Part shown: in pieces, positions 18,653-27,855 of the stretch
How the letters are laid out: every line of letters begins with the position of its first letter
How positions within the stretch are numbered: position 1 is the first letter of the stretch
Origin: JAGNZR01 sp051656905
Lineage (GTDB): Bacteria > Fusobacteriota > Fusobacteriia > Fusobacteriales > Fusobacteriaceae
Direction: 5' to 3'
Assembly (NCBI GenBank): GCA_051656905.1
Contig: JBOFJQ010000003.1
Location: forward strand, 1-61,201
DNA: 61,201 nt
Translations under genes and position numbers: made by a program
Notes under the pieces: generated by a model
What the model saw: only the letters and a program-made list of their open reading frames with translations
What the model was told of the DNA's origin: nothing
Databases searched by the model: none

Positions 18653-19903
18653 ATGGACAAAATACAGATTCCGGAAGGATTACACGTTACTTCAAAACCC
18701 GTAGGAAGCAAATGCAATTTACAGTGTAAATATTGCTTTTATCTTGAAAAAGATAGTGTTTTAAAAAAAGAAAAAGCACTAATGGATGAAAAAATATTAG
18801 AAAACTATATAAAAAATTATATAGGCTCTCAGAATACACCTATTGTTGAATTTGTTTGGCATGGTGGGGAACCTCTTTTAGCAGGATTAGATTTTTTTGA
18901 AAAAGCAATAGAGCTTCAGAAAAAATATGGTACATATAAAGAGATAAAAAACTCTTTACAAACTAATGGAATATTATTAGATGAAGAGTGGGGTAAATTT
19001 TTAAAGAAAAATGAATTTATAGTAGGAATATCTTTGGATGGACCTAAGGACTTACACGATAAATATAGGGTTACAAATAATAATGAAGGTAGTTTTGAAC
19101 AAACTCTTTTAGGGCTTAAAATCTTACAAAAATATGAGATAGAATATAATGTTTTAGTATGTGTGACGAATGAAGCTTGTAACCGTGGAGTAGAAATTTA
19201 TGAATTTTTAAAATCAGAGGGAATAGAATATATTCAATTCACTCCTCTTATAGAAAGAATTCCAACAGAAAAAGAGGAGGAGGCAGGATATAGACTAGGA
19301 GTACCACAGGCTTTAGAAAGCAAAGAAACGGTAAAGTTAACTCAGTGGAGTGTTTTACCAGAGCTATATGGGCAATTCTTAGTTGATATTTATGAAAAAT
19401 GGGTTAGAGAGGATGTTGGTAAGGTTTTTATAATGAACTTTGAGACTCCTTTAACTCAATGGTTTGGAAATCCTTCACCTAGCTGTGTTCATGCAAGACA
19501 ATGTGGAAAAGCTCTTGCTCTTGAAAATGATGGACTTGTTTATGCTTGTGACCATTATGTTTATGAAGAACATGAAATAGGTGATATTTCTAAAGGGTTA
19601 TTAAAAGATATTGGAAATAAATCTATAAAAAGTGGTTTTGGTAGAGAAAAAGAGGAAAAATTAACTAAAAAATGTAAAGAGTGCCCAGCGTTAATTTATT
19701 GTTGGGGAGGATGTCCTAAGCATAGATTTATTCATATAGAAGGGGAAAATTTTGGTCATAACTATATGTGTAAGGGATATAAAACTTTTTTTGATCATAT
19801 TCAGAAGTATTTGAGAGGAATGGGAGAATTATTAACTAACGGTTATCCAGCTAGCTATATAATGGAGGCAGTGAAAGGGCCTTTAATTCTTCCTAAAAAA
19901 TAA
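18653..19903 (+). CDS. Anaerobic sulfatase-maturating enzyme (radical SAM, SPASM)
   Basis: This 416-aa enzyme oxidises the active-site Ser/Cys of a sulfatase to formylglycine without oxygen. The radical-SAM cluster is CNLQCKYCFY near the N-terminus (about 22-30), followed by WHGGEPLL. The C-terminal SPASM-type Cys clusters for two auxiliary 4Fe-4S centres are visible (SCVHARQCG, YACDHYVY, KCKECPALIYCWGGCPKHRF). The partner sulfatase, with a Ser at the modified position, lies directly upstream. The ATG at 18653 follows an AGAGGGAG site. Confidence 0.94.
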   Translation: MDKIQIPEGLHVTSKPVGSKCNLQCKYCFYLEKDSVLKKEKALMDEKILENYIKNYIGSQNTPIVEFVWHGGEPLLAGLDFFEKAIELQKKYGTYKEIKNSLQTNGILLDEEWGKFLKKNEFIVGISLDGPKDLHDKYRVTNNNEGSFEQTLLGLKILQKYEIEYNVLVCVTNEACNRGVEIYEFLKSEGIEYIQFTPLIERIPTEKEEEAGYRLGVPQALESKETVKLTQWSVLPELYGQFLVDIYEKWVREDVGKVFIMNFETPLTQWFGNPSPSCVHARQCGKALALENDGLVYACDHYVYEEHEIGDISKGLLKDIGNKSIKSGFGREKEEKLTKKCKECPALIYCWGGCPKHRFIHIEGENFGHNYMCKGYKTFFDHIQKYLRGMGELLTNGYPASYIMEAVKGPLILPKK

Positions 19904-19943
19904 AAAAGTATAAAAGAATATTGTATGGGGAGAATGGTGAGAG

Positions 19944-21128
19944 ATGAAAAAGAAGATATTATTAATTGGTACAGTATGTAGTTTAAATGCTTTTGCGTTA
20001 GGAGGAGTAAATACCTTAACTACTCCTACAATAGCTGGACTTGGAAACCCTGTACAGCAAGCTGAAATTTCTGCTGATTCAGTTTTTTATAATCCAGCAG
20101 CACTGGGATTTTTAGAAGATGGAGCATATATATCAGGGGGAAGTGGATTTTCTATTCCTTCTTATGGAGTAGAAAAGGATAATGAAAGAACAGGGGAATC
20201 AACAAGAATAAAAATTGATAACCTTATAGTAATACCTAATATTCAGTACATTTATAAAAAAGGAGAAAGAGCATATTATATTGGTTTAGGGTCAATGGGA
20301 CAAGGGGGACTCTTAAACCCTTCAGTTGACTCAAATAAAATTAGTAGTGTAGATGTAGATTATTTAGCCCCAGGAGTAGTTTTTGGAGTAGCTCAAAAAT
20401 TAAATGATAAGGTATCAGTATCTCTTGGAGGAAGATATACTTATGTCTATCAAAAAGTAGAGTTAGATGCTAAACCAGAAAATCCATTGTTTAGAGATAT
20501 TGATGGTAAAACTGAAATTACAGGGGGAGGAATAGCTCCTGAATTAGGAATTTATTATAGAGCAACTGAAAAGTTAGATTTAAGTGCTAAATATTTGTTT
20601 AGAACTAAAATCGAGCAAAACACAGATTCTTCAACAGAAAGAGTTAGAATTCCAGGAATAATAGAGGAAAAAATTCCTAAAAGAGGAGATTATCCAGCAA
20701 TATTATCAACAGGAATGAGCTACGCACTTGATAATGTAAATAAATTTTATGTGGGATATAATGTGATATTTGAAGATGCAGACTATGTTTATGGTGGCGG
20801 ATATGATGAAAATCCAAATTATAAAAATACTTATGAATATATGTTAGGATATTCGAGAAAATTAAACGAAAAAGTTAAGGTAGAAATAGGATATACTTAT
20901 GTAGATAAAGGAGGAAATGATACAGATCCTGTGACAATTCAAGAGTTAGATGCTCAAGTATATGGAATAGCACTAAAATATAAACCAAATGAATCAACAG
21001 AATATACAGGTGTTTTGAGCTTTAATATTTATAATGATCAAACATCTGGTGACGGAATGATTACAACTGAATCTTATAGAAGAGAAACAACAATTGGAGT
21101 AGGAGTAACTAAAAAATTAGATGCATAA
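19944..21128 (+). CDS. FadL/OmpP1-family outer-membrane channel
   Basis: The 394-aa protein has a signal peptide ending near ALG (residue 19-20) and the FadL-family N-terminal plug pattern (GLGNPVQQAEISADSVFYNP, close to the family's Asn-Pro-Ala segment). Alternating beta-strand sequence runs to the C-terminus. FadL proteins pass hydrophobic compounds across the outer membrane. The position after the sulfatase and maturase suggests uptake of a sulfatase product, but this is only inference. It ends with the sequence VTKKLDA rather than the usual terminal Phe, so the last strand may be atypical. Confidence 0.8.
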   Translation: MKKKILLIGTVCSLNAFALGGVNTLTTPTIAGLGNPVQQAEISADSVFYNPAALGFLEDGAYISGGSGFSIPSYGVEKDNERTGESTRIKIDNLIVIPNIQYIYKKGERAYYIGLGSMGQGGLLNPSVDSNKISSVDVDYLAPGVVFGVAQKLNDKVSVSLGGRYTYVYQKVELDAKPENPLFRDIDGKTEITGGGIAPELGIYYRATEKLDLSAKYLFRTKIEQNTDSSTERVRIPGIIEEKIPKRGDYPAILSTGMSYALDNVNKFYVGYNVIFEDADYVYGGGYDENPNYKNTYEYMLGYSRKLNEKVKVEIGYTYVDKGGNDTDPVTIQELDAQVYGIALKYKPNESTEYTGVLSFNIYNDQTSGDGMITTESYRRETTIGVGVTKKLDA

Positions 21129-21202
21129 GTAGAAAATAAGTATAAATAAATAAAAAAAGTGAATGGGAAAATATAAAAACTATTTATTCATTTAGTTATA
21201 AT

Positions 21203-21242
21203 AAAAAGGTGCAGAGACTTCTTAAAGTATCTGCACCTTTTT
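21203..21242. terminator. Bidirectional terminator between the FadL-type gene and htpG
   Basis: AAAAAGGTGCAGA (21203-21215) pairs with TCTGCACCTTTTT (21230-21242). A and T tracts on both sides serve the two convergent genes. Confidence 0.92.
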
Positions 21243-21268
21243 GATGTAATTTTTATAGAAATAGATTA

Positions 21269-23095
21269 TTATTTTATAAATTTATTAACTTTATTTATAA
21301 ATTCTATAGGATTCTTAAGTGGGAATCCTTCAATTAACATACCTTGAGTATATAAAATATCTGCTAAGTCTGCAACTTCAGATTCATCAGTACTATTTTG
21401 AAGTTTTATAAATAAAGGATGAGTTGCGTTAAGTTCTAAAACTTTTTCAGCTTTTACTCCTTCATTTCCAGGAATTTCAGATAAAGTTTTCTCCATCTCT
21501 AGAGATACAGGACCTTTAGAGGCGATAGAAACAACATTGTCACCTAGAGCATTACTAATTTTAACTTCAGCAATTTTATCTCCTAAAACTGTTTTTATTT
21601 TTTCTAAAAGAGTTTTGTTTTCTTTCTCTAATTCCTTTGTTTTTTCTTTTTCTTCAGCAGTTTCTTCTAGTTGGAAATCAGAATCGTTTATAGATTTAAA
21701 TGATTTCTCTTCAAAAGTCATAATAGATCTAAGTGCAAATTCATCAATTTTATCTGTTAAGAATAAAACTTCATATCCTTTAGAGATAAGTGTTTTCATT
21801 TTTGGATGTGATTTTAGAACTTCAATATCTTCCCCAGCAGCATAATAGATATCTTTTTGGTCAGATGTCATTCCACTAACATATTCTTTTAAAGTTACGT
21901 ACTTATCCTCTTTAGAAGACTTGAATATTAAAAGATTTTGAAGTTTCTCTTTATTCATTCCATACATATCTTGAATTCCAAACTTAATGCTTTTTCCAAA
22001 ATTTTCCCAAAGTTTAATATATTTATCTTTGTTATCTCTTATCATTTTTTCAAGTTCAGAGATGATTTTCTTTTCTAAGTTTTTAGAGATAGTTGCAAGT
22101 TCACTATTTTTTTGTAAAATTTCTCTAGAAATATTAAGAGATAGTGTATCGCAATCAACTAAACCTCTGATAAAGCTAAAGTATTCAGGGATTAATTCTT
22201 CACATTTATCCATTATAAATACATTTTTTGTATATAACTGAAGTCCTCTTTTAAAATCTTTTGAATAGAAATTATAAGGAGTTTCAGATGGAATATAAAG
22301 TAATGCATTGTATTCAACGTTTCCTTGAACTGTAATATGTAAATGTTCTAATGGAGGCTCCCAATCATGAAAGTTTGTTTTATAAAACTCATTATATTGT
22401 TCCTCTGTTAAATCAGATTTTTTTTCTTTCCAAATAGGCTTTGTAGAGTTAATTCTTTCATCATTTAGTAAAATAGGGTATCTAACGTAGTCAGAATATT
22501 TTTTTACTAAAGATTTAATTTTTTCTTCTTCAGTAAACTCTAAATCTTCATCATTTTCTCTTAAATGTAAAGTGATTGTAGTTCCTCTTTCAGCTCTATC
22601 AATCTCTTCAATTTCATAACTACCATCACCTGTAGAAGACCATCTTACACCTTTTTCAGAATAAGGTGATTTAGTTTCTAAAGTTATCTTGTCAGCTATC
22701 ATAAATGCAGAATAAAATCCTACACCAAATTGACCAATGATATCAATTTCACTATTTTTTTCTTTGTTTTTAAGTTTTTCAGAAAAAGCTTTGCTTCCAG
22801 ATTTAGCAATAGTTCCAATGTTTTCTGATACTTCTTCATATGTCATACCGATTCCATTATCAGTAATATAGAATTCTTTTTTGTCTTTATCACCTTTTAA
22901 GGTAATTTTTAACTCTTCAGAACTAGAAAGAATTTCTCCATCTGTTAAAGAATTAAATTTTAATTTGTCTATAGCATCACTAGAGTTAGAAATTAATTCT
23001 CTTAAAAAAATCTCCTTATGAGTATAGATAGAGTGAATCATAAGATTCAATAGTTCTTTTGTTTCGGCCTGAAAATGTTTTGACTCTTTTCTCAT
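21269..23095 (-). CDS. htpG: Molecular chaperone HtpG (Hsp90)
   Basis: HtpG is the bacterial Hsp90, an ATP-dependent cytosolic chaperone. The 608-aa protein has the GHKL ATP-binding motifs (LRELISNSSDAIDK, DNGIGMT, GQFGVGFYSAF) followed by the middle and dimerisation domains, with an acidic, Lys-rich linker near residue 490. The frame is open 10 codons upstream, but GGAGGG located 6 bases before the ATG at 23095 (start MRKESKHFQAE) sets the start. It is divergent from acpS. Confidence 0.96.
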   Translation of the reverse strand: MRKESKHFQAETKELLNLMIHSIYTHKEIFLRELISNSSDAIDKLKFNSLTDGEILSSSEELKITLKGDKDKKEFYITDNGIGMTYEEVSENIGTIAKSGSKAFSEKLKNKEKNSEIDIIGQFGVGFYSAFMIADKITLETKSPYSEKGVRWSSTGDGSYEIEEIDRAERGTTITLHLRENDEDLEFTEEEKIKSLVKKYSDYVRYPILLNDERINSTKPIWKEKKSDLTEEQYNEFYKTNFHDWEPPLEHLHITVQGNVEYNALLYIPSETPYNFYSKDFKRGLQLYTKNVFIMDKCEELIPEYFSFIRGLVDCDTLSLNISREILQKNSELATISKNLEKKIISELEKMIRDNKDKYIKLWENFGKSIKFGIQDMYGMNKEKLQNLLIFKSSKEDKYVTLKEYVSGMTSDQKDIYYAAGEDIEVLKSHPKMKTLISKGYEVLFLTDKIDEFALRSIMTFEEKSFKSINDSDFQLEETAEEKEKTKELEKENKTLLEKIKTVLGDKIAEVKISNALGDNVVSIASKGPVSLEMEKTLSEIPGNEGVKAEKVLELNATHPLFIKLQNSTDESEVADLADILYTQGMLIEGFPLKNPIEFINKVNKFIK

Positions 23096-23203
23096 TAAAA
23101 ACCCTCCATAAGTATTATTTTTCAAGTAACATCAATAGCTACTCAATGATAAAATATCATTTTTAATAGAAAAAATCAATTAAAAATTATTCAGAGTAAT
23201 AAA

Positions 23204-23233
23204 TTGAAGTTATTATATGCTATATGTTATAAT
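23204..23233 (+). promoter_or_regulatory. Probable vegetative promoter of acpS
   Basis: TTGAAG (23204-23209), an 18-base spacer and TATAAT (23228-23233), with a TG just upstream of the -10 element (extended -10). Confidence 0.55.
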
Positions 23234-23316
23234 ACGATTAATGAATCAATATTGTATTTTACATAAAATTTAGAAAAAATAAATTAGAAATTAAATTTTT
23301 TTAGGAGGCGAAGAGT

Positions 23317-23688
23317 ATGATTTATGGAATAGGTAACGACATTATAGAAGTATCTAGAATTAAAAAGGCTTTAGAGAATCCTAAATTTAAAGAGCGAATT
23401 TATACCAAAAATGAGATTGAACTTCTTGATAGCAAAGGTGGTAAAGCAGAGAGTTATGCTGGAAGATTTGCTGCTAAAGAGGCAGTTTCAAAAGCTTTTG
23501 GAACGGGAGTAAGAGATTTTAATTTTTCGGATATTGAAATTATTAATGATTCTTTTGGAAAACCTATAGTATCTTTAAAAAATGGTTTAGGAAATATGTA
23601 TAATAAATTTAGAATAGAGCTTTCAATATCTCATTGTAAAGAGTATGCAGCAGCAGTAGTAATTATATTTAAAGAATATGAAAATTAA
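23317..23688 (+). CDS. acpS: Holo-[acyl-carrier-protein] synthase
   Basis: AcpS transfers phosphopantetheine from CoA to apo-ACP. The 123-aa protein has the family motifs GIGNDIIEVSRI, YAGRFAAKEAVSKAFGTG (Mg and CoA site) and LSISHCKEYAAAVV. Length is normal. AGGAGG precedes the ATG. prfB follows 78 bases later. Confidence 0.95.
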   Translation: MIYGIGNDIIEVSRIKKALENPKFKERIYTKNEIELLDSKGGKAESYAGRFAAKEAVSKAFGTGVRDFNFSDIEIINDSFGKPIVSLKNGLGNMYNKFRIELSISHCKEYAAAVVIIFKEYEN

Positions 23689-23766
23689 GGTAATGAAAAA
23701 TACTAAATTAATGTAATAAAAATATTAAATTATAAAAACTAAAAAAATAGAGAGTGGGAGTGAGAG

Positions 23767-24877
23767 ATGGATATTTTAGACATAAAAAGAGGGTTTTCAA
23801 GTTTAAGAGAAAAAATTGATAGTATCAGGGGGTCTCTTTGAGCTAGGAAAAAAAGAGTTAAGAATAAGTAAAATAGGTGAACTATCCACTGTAGAAGGCT
23901 TTTGGAATGACAAAAAAGAAAGTCAAAAATTAATAAAAGAGATGAATGAGTTAAAAGATTTAGTGAATGTCTATTATGGTATTGAAGAGAGTTACAGTGA
24001 TGTAGAACTTTTAATAGAATTTGTTGAAGGTGGAGATACTGATTCTGCAGATGAATTAAATGAAAAATATAATAGCCTATTAGTAGATATAGATAATTTT
24101 GATACTCAGCTTCTATTAGATGGGGAATATGACTATAACAATGCTATAGTGACAATTCATTCAGGGGCAGGTGGAACAGAGTCTTGTGATTGGGCTGAGA
24201 TGCTTTATAGAATGTATAGCCGTTGGTGTGCAAGTAAAAAGTATAAGGTAACGGAACTAGATTTTATGGGTGGAGATTCAATTGGGGTTAAATCTGTAAC
24301 TTTCTTAGTAGAAGGACCTCGTGCTTATGGTTATTTAAAAACTGAAAAAGGTGTTCATAGACTTGTTAGAATATCACCTTTTGATGCTAATAAAAAAAGA
24401 CATACATCTTTTGCTTCAATTGAAGTAATGCCAGAGATTGACGAAAGTATTGAAGTTATAATAGATTCTGGAGATTTAAAAATAGATGTTTATCGTTCTG
24501 GTGGAGCAGGAGGTCAGCACGTAAATACAACAGATTCTGCTGTAAGAATAACGCATTTACCATCAGGTGTTGTGGTAACTTGTCAGAAAGAAAGATCTCA
24601 ATTAGCTAATAGAGAAACAGCTATGAAGCTTTTAAAATCTAAACTTATAGAGATTGAAATAAAGAAAAAAGAAGAGATGATGAAGAAAATTCAAGGTGAC
24701 CAAAGTGAAATAGGATGGGGAAGCCAAATTAGATCCTACGTATTCCAACCTTATACATTGGTAAAAGATCATAGAACCTCAGCAGAAAGTGGAAATATAA
24801 GAGCTGTAATGGATGGAGAGATTGACATATTTATTAACAGCACTTTAAGATTTAATAAAATGGGAAAAGCGGAATAA
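23767..24877 (+). CDS. prfB: Peptide chain release factor 2 with programmed +1 frameshift
   Basis: RF2 releases peptides at UGA and UAA. The zero frame starts at the ATG 23767, codes 24 codons ending RGSL, and meets TGA at 23839-23841. The downstream frame (23840-24877) continues ELGKKELRISK and encodes the rest, 369 aa in total. The site has all the known elements: an internal Shine-Dalgarno-like AGGGGG (23827-23832), then CTT TGA. This is the classic autoregulatory +1 shift of bacterial RF2. The RF2-specific SPF motif (ISPFDANKK) and the catalytic GGQ (GGAGGQHVN) are both present. Confidence 0.97.
23827..23841 (+). promoter_or_regulatory. RF2 programmed frameshift site
   Basis: AGG GGG TCT CTT TGA: the SD-like AGGGGG, the slippery CTT and the in-frame UGA recognised by RF2 itself. 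When RF2 is scarce the ribosome slips +1 and makes full-length RF2. Confidence 0.95.
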
Positions 24878-24936
24878 GGTAGAAAAAATGGTTAGTATGT
24901 TTACTAATATACTAAGGAAATTAAAGGATTTTTTAG

Positions 24937-24965
24937 TTGACAAAGAATGGTAAATAAGGTATATT
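24937..24965 (+). promoter_or_regulatory. Near-consensus promoter of the ferredoxin gene
   Basis: A perfect TTGACA (24937-24942), a 17-base spacer and TATATT (24960-24965), about 45 bases before the ferredoxin ATG. It predicts strong constitutive expression. Confidence 0.8.
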
Positions 24966-25009
24966 AGAGTAGTTATTAGAAAAACAAAAAAAATTCAGGA
25001 GGTAATTAA

Positions 25010-25174
25010 ATGTACGTAATCAATAAAGAAACTTGTATCGGATGTGGAGCTTGTGAAGGAACTTGTCCAGTAGGAGCTATATCAGCTGCTGAAGGAAAAT
25101 ATGAAATAAACGATACTTGTGTTGACTGTGGAGCATGTGCTGGTGTTTGTCCAGTAGAAGCTATCAACGCGTAG
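25010..25174 (+). CDS. 2[4Fe-4S] ferredoxin (54 aa)
   Basis: This small clostridial-type ferredoxin has two CxxCxxCxxxCP clusters: CIGCGACEGTCP and CVDCGACAGVCP. It carries low-potential electrons in anaerobic metabolism (pyruvate oxidoreductase, radical-SAM enzymes). AGGAGG lies 6-7 bases before the ATG at 25010. A near-perfect promoter precedes it and a UUCG-loop terminator follows, so it is a single-gene transcript. Confidence 0.96.
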   Translation: MYVINKETCIGCGACEGTCPVGAISAAEGKYEINDTCVDCGACAGVCPVEAINA

Positions 25175-25182
25175 TTGTTAGT

Positions 25183-25210
25183 AAAAAGAGTCCTTCGGGA
25201 CTCTTTTTTT
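25183..25210. terminator. UUCG-tetraloop terminator, bidirectional
   Basis: GAGTCC-TTCG-GGACTC (25188-25203) is flanked by A5 before and T7 after. It serves the ferredoxin gene and the convergent DUF2325 gene. Confidence 0.95.
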
Positions 25211-25217
25211 TATTAAT

Positions 25218-25493
25218 TTATAAAAGCGAATCCAATGCTTTTTTTAAATTAGTCGTTCCTTTTGAAGTTAAGTGTATCATTTTTATATTATTTTTTTTAC
25301 AAATAGAAGAACAGCTAATTAGCATTTTATGACTAACAACATTTGTAAATACAATACAAGCTTCACAATTCTCAATCTTATTTTTAAAATTTGGACACAT
25401 GGTGTTTAAAATTTTACATTTCTTATTCTTTTCTTTAAGAATCTTAGAATATTCTTTTTCTGAATTTAGTACTCCACCTACAATAGCAACCAT
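25218..25493 (-). CDS. DUF2325 family protein
   Basis: This 91-aa protein starts MVAIVGGV and contains CEACIVFTNVVSHKM, then a hydrophobic strand and STSKGTTNLKK-like C-terminus, the layout of DUF2325 proteins. These are small Rossmann-like proteins of unknown function. The frame is open 10 codons upstream, but GGAGG located 6 bases before the ATG at 25493 decides the start. Cys residues (CPNFKNKIENCEAC) could bind metal. No functional partner is evident. Confidence 0.72.
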   Translation of the reverse strand: MVAIVGGVLNSEKEYSKILKEKNKKCKILNTMCPNFKNKIENCEACIVFTNVVSHKMLISCSSICKKNNIKMIHLTSKGTTNLKKALDSLL

Positions 25494-25656
25494 AAAAATC
25501 CTCCTATTTACTTTGATTATCAAACTATAAGTTTATAATACTATTTTATTTGAAAAATGTAAAGCTTTTTATTGTAAAATAAAATAAAAAATACAATATT
25601 GTATAAATAAAAAAATATGATAATATTGTATAAATGAAAAAATACGGAGGAAAGAA

Positions 25657-26364
25657 ATGAGTTTTAAATTAAATGGTCGCTCTTATGAAATAGGAAAATT
25701 TTTTGAGTTAGGAGTTTCAGCAGGATACGGGACTAAAGAGTTAACTTTAGGGGAGTTAAAGGGGCTAGCCGAAAAAGAAAATAAAGTATTAATCTCAGGG
25801 GTACAAACACATTCAAATAATGTTGTAGTCTTAAAAAAAGAGGATAAAATAGAAAAAGTAAGTTTTGAAGATACAGATGGATTAATAACTGATAATGAAA
25901 AAATTTGTTTATATACAAAACATGCAGATTGCTTATCTATCTACTTTTATGATAAAATGAACAGAGTAATAGGTATTTGCCATTCAGGGTGGAAAGGTAG
26001 TTTCAATGAAATATGCCTAAATATGATAAAAAAATTTAAAGAAGAATTTAATACAAAAGAAGAAAATCTTATAATAGCTATTGGAATAGGAATATCTTGT
26101 AAAAATTATGAAGTTTCAGAAGAATTTAGGAAAGATTTTATTGAGAAATTTGGTATAGAGATAGTAAATGAATCATTTAAAATAATAAATGAAAAGATTT
26201 ATTTTGATAACACAGTTTTTAATTATCTACTTTTAATAAAAAATGGTATAAATGAGGAAAATTTATACTTGAGTACTCAGTGTACTTACGACAATAAAAA
26301 TTTACACTCTTTTAGAAGGGATAAAGAGTTATCAGGAAGAAACTTAGCGTATATATACATATGA
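25657..26364 (+). CDS. pgeF: Multicopper-oxidase-like purine/peptidoglycan-editing protein (PgeF/YlmD family)
   Basis: This 235-aa protein belongs to the laccase-domain family (YfiH/YlmD). Conserved zinc-site motifs are visible: QTHSNNV, TKHADCLSIYF, CHSGWKG and the C-terminal HSFRRDKE. Members act as purine nucleoside phosphorylases/adenosine deaminases or remove wrong amino acids from peptidoglycan precursors. CGGAGG precedes the ATG. It is followed after 25 bases by the ThrE-like pair, likely the same operon. Confidence 0.88.
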   Translation: MSFKLNGRSYEIGKFFELGVSAGYGTKELTLGELKGLAEKENKVLISGVQTHSNNVVVLKKEDKIEKVSFEDTDGLITDNEKICLYTKHADCLSIYFYDKMNRVIGICHSGWKGSFNEICLNMIKKFKEEFNTKEENLIIAIGIGISCKNYEVSEEFRKDFIEKFGIEIVNESFKIINEKIYFDNTVFNYLLLIKNGINEENLYLSTQCTYDNKNLHSFRRDKELSGRNLAYIYI

Positions 26365-26389
26365 AAATACTAAATTAAGGTGGTTGTAA

Positions 26390-27235
26390 ATGGAGATAAA
26401 GGAGATTCTTAATAGAATAAAATGGTTTGAAGCAAAATATAAGGAAGATTTAGAAGAGAAAGATAGAATTAAAAAGAAAGAAACAATATATAGAATAGCT
26501 TTTTATTTAGGAGAAATCTTTTTAAGGAATGGAGGTCAAACTCATAAACTAGAGAGTATGGTATATGAGCTTTGTAAATCTCAAGGATTCCCTCATGCAA
26601 ATATGTATGTAACCCCAACTTTCTTATGTATTGGTGATGATAGAGCAGACGGAATTACTTTTATAAAAAGTATAAAAGTGAGAGGTCTTAATTTGAAAAG
26701 AGTATCTCTAATAAATGACTACTATGAAGATCTTCTTTTAAGAGAACATATTAATCCCAAGAAGGCTTTAAAAATCTTAAAAAGAATTGATAGATACGTT
26801 GAATTTAGTGATGGACAAGGCATTCTGAGCTTAGGTTTAGCTGCTGCAACCTTTGCAAAATTACTAGATATAACAATGATGGAAGGGGTAATAACCTTTG
26901 TAATTACAATAATTTCAACTTATATTTCAAATAAATTTGGAAAAATTTTAACAGCAGGAATATTTGGAACAATAATAGGGTGTTTCTTTATTGGGATATC
27001 TTCATTCTTTTTAGCAGAATACGGCTATATAACTTCAAGCCATAAAATTATAATAGGATCTATTTTACCTTTTCTTCCAGGGGTAGCTATAACAAAAAGT
27101 ATAATAGACTTAGTTTACGGTGACTATATATCAGGTGGTTGTAGAGCTATAGAAGCATTTCTAACAGCATTGTCTATAGGTGTGGGGATAGGAACTGCTA
27201 TGGATTTCTGGGTTAAAATAGGAGGGAGAATATAG
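26390..27235 (+). CDS. ThrE-type exporter, large subunit (YjjP-like)
   Basis: The 281-aa protein has an N-terminal cytoplasmic region (about 1-130, with NGGQTHKLESM) and about five membrane segments with PGVAITKSIIDLVYGDYISGG, the hallmark of the ThrE N-terminal (DUF1212) domain. In E. coli the equivalent YjjP works with YjjB in succinate export; in actinobacteria a fused ThrE exports threonine/serine. Its stop is directly followed by the ATG of the small subunit. Confidence 0.85.
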   Translation: MEIKEILNRIKWFEAKYKEDLEEKDRIKKKETIYRIAFYLGEIFLRNGGQTHKLESMVYELCKSQGFPHANMYVTPTFLCIGDDRADGITFIKSIKVRGLNLKRVSLINDYYEDLLLREHINPKKALKILKRIDRYVEFSDGQGILSLGLAAATFAKLLDITMMEGVITFVITIISTYISNKFGKILTAGIFGTIIGCFFIGISSFFLAEYGYITSSHKIIIGSILPFLPGVAITKSIIDLVYGDYISGGCRAIEAFLTALSIGVGIGTAMDFWVKIGGRI

Positions 27236-27763
27236 ATGGAAATATCATATGTAGAACATTTTTTTTATTCAACAATCGCTTCAGGAGGATATGCAGTCTT
27301 TATAAGTGTTCCTAAGAAAGATATCATAGTTTCAGCAATAATTGGAGGATTAGGTTGGATTTTATATAAGTTTTTAGCAGTTGAAACTGGAGACGTAGTT
27401 TTTCCATTTTTCTTAGCGACTATTTTAATAGGATTTTTAGGAAATATTTGCTCCTATAAATTTAAAAAGACATCTCTGGTATATATTTTACCTGGAATAG
27501 TGCCATTGGTACCAGGATATAATATGTATTACACAATGTTTTATATAGTTACGAAAAAATATACATTAGCATTACAAAATGCTGTGGACGCTATTTTTAT
27601 TGCCTTGGCAATTGCCAGTGCTCTTCTAGTAATGGAATCATTAAGAAAGATAAGTGATAATATCATGATTCTGATAGATAAAAGCATAAAAATGGGAAGC
27701 GCAGAGATGTCTAAAGTAAAAAAAATATTATTTGGTAGAATGGCATTTAAAATTAAAAAGTAA
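27236..27763 (+). CDS. ThrE-type exporter, small subunit (YjjB-like)
   Basis: The 175-aa membrane protein has about five hydrophobic segments and the motif YILPGIVPLVPGYNMYYTM, typical of the ThrE C-terminal/YjjB domain. It begins at the base after the preceding stop, so the two are translationally coupled and form a split exporter. Confidence 0.85.
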   Translation: MEISYVEHFFYSTIASGGYAVFISVPKKDIIVSAIIGGLGWILYKFLAVETGDVVFPFFLATILIGFLGNICSYKFKKTSLVYILPGIVPLVPGYNMYYTMFYIVTKKYTLALQNAVDAIFIALAIASALLVMESLRKISDNIMILIDKSIKMGSAEMSKVKKILFGRMAFKIKK

Positions 27764-27768
27764 TCATG

Positions 27769-27804
<36 letters not shown>

Positions 27805-27812
27805 GTGCAAAT

Positions 27813-27852
27813 AAAAAAGATGACTAATTAAATTTAATTAGTCATCTTTTTT
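27813..27852. terminator. Palindromic bidirectional terminator
   Basis: A 40-base near-perfect palindrome (arms 27813-27832 and 27833-27852, GATGACTAATTAAA/TTTAATTAGTCATC core) with A6 and T6 ends. It serves the exporter operon and the convergent kinase gene. Confidence 0.92.
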
Positions 27853-27855
27853 TCA

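Noticed and set aside
21537..22241. Two plus-strand open frames opposite htpG
   Set aside because: They are antisense shadows of a conserved gene, Ser/Phe-rich, with no ribosome sites.
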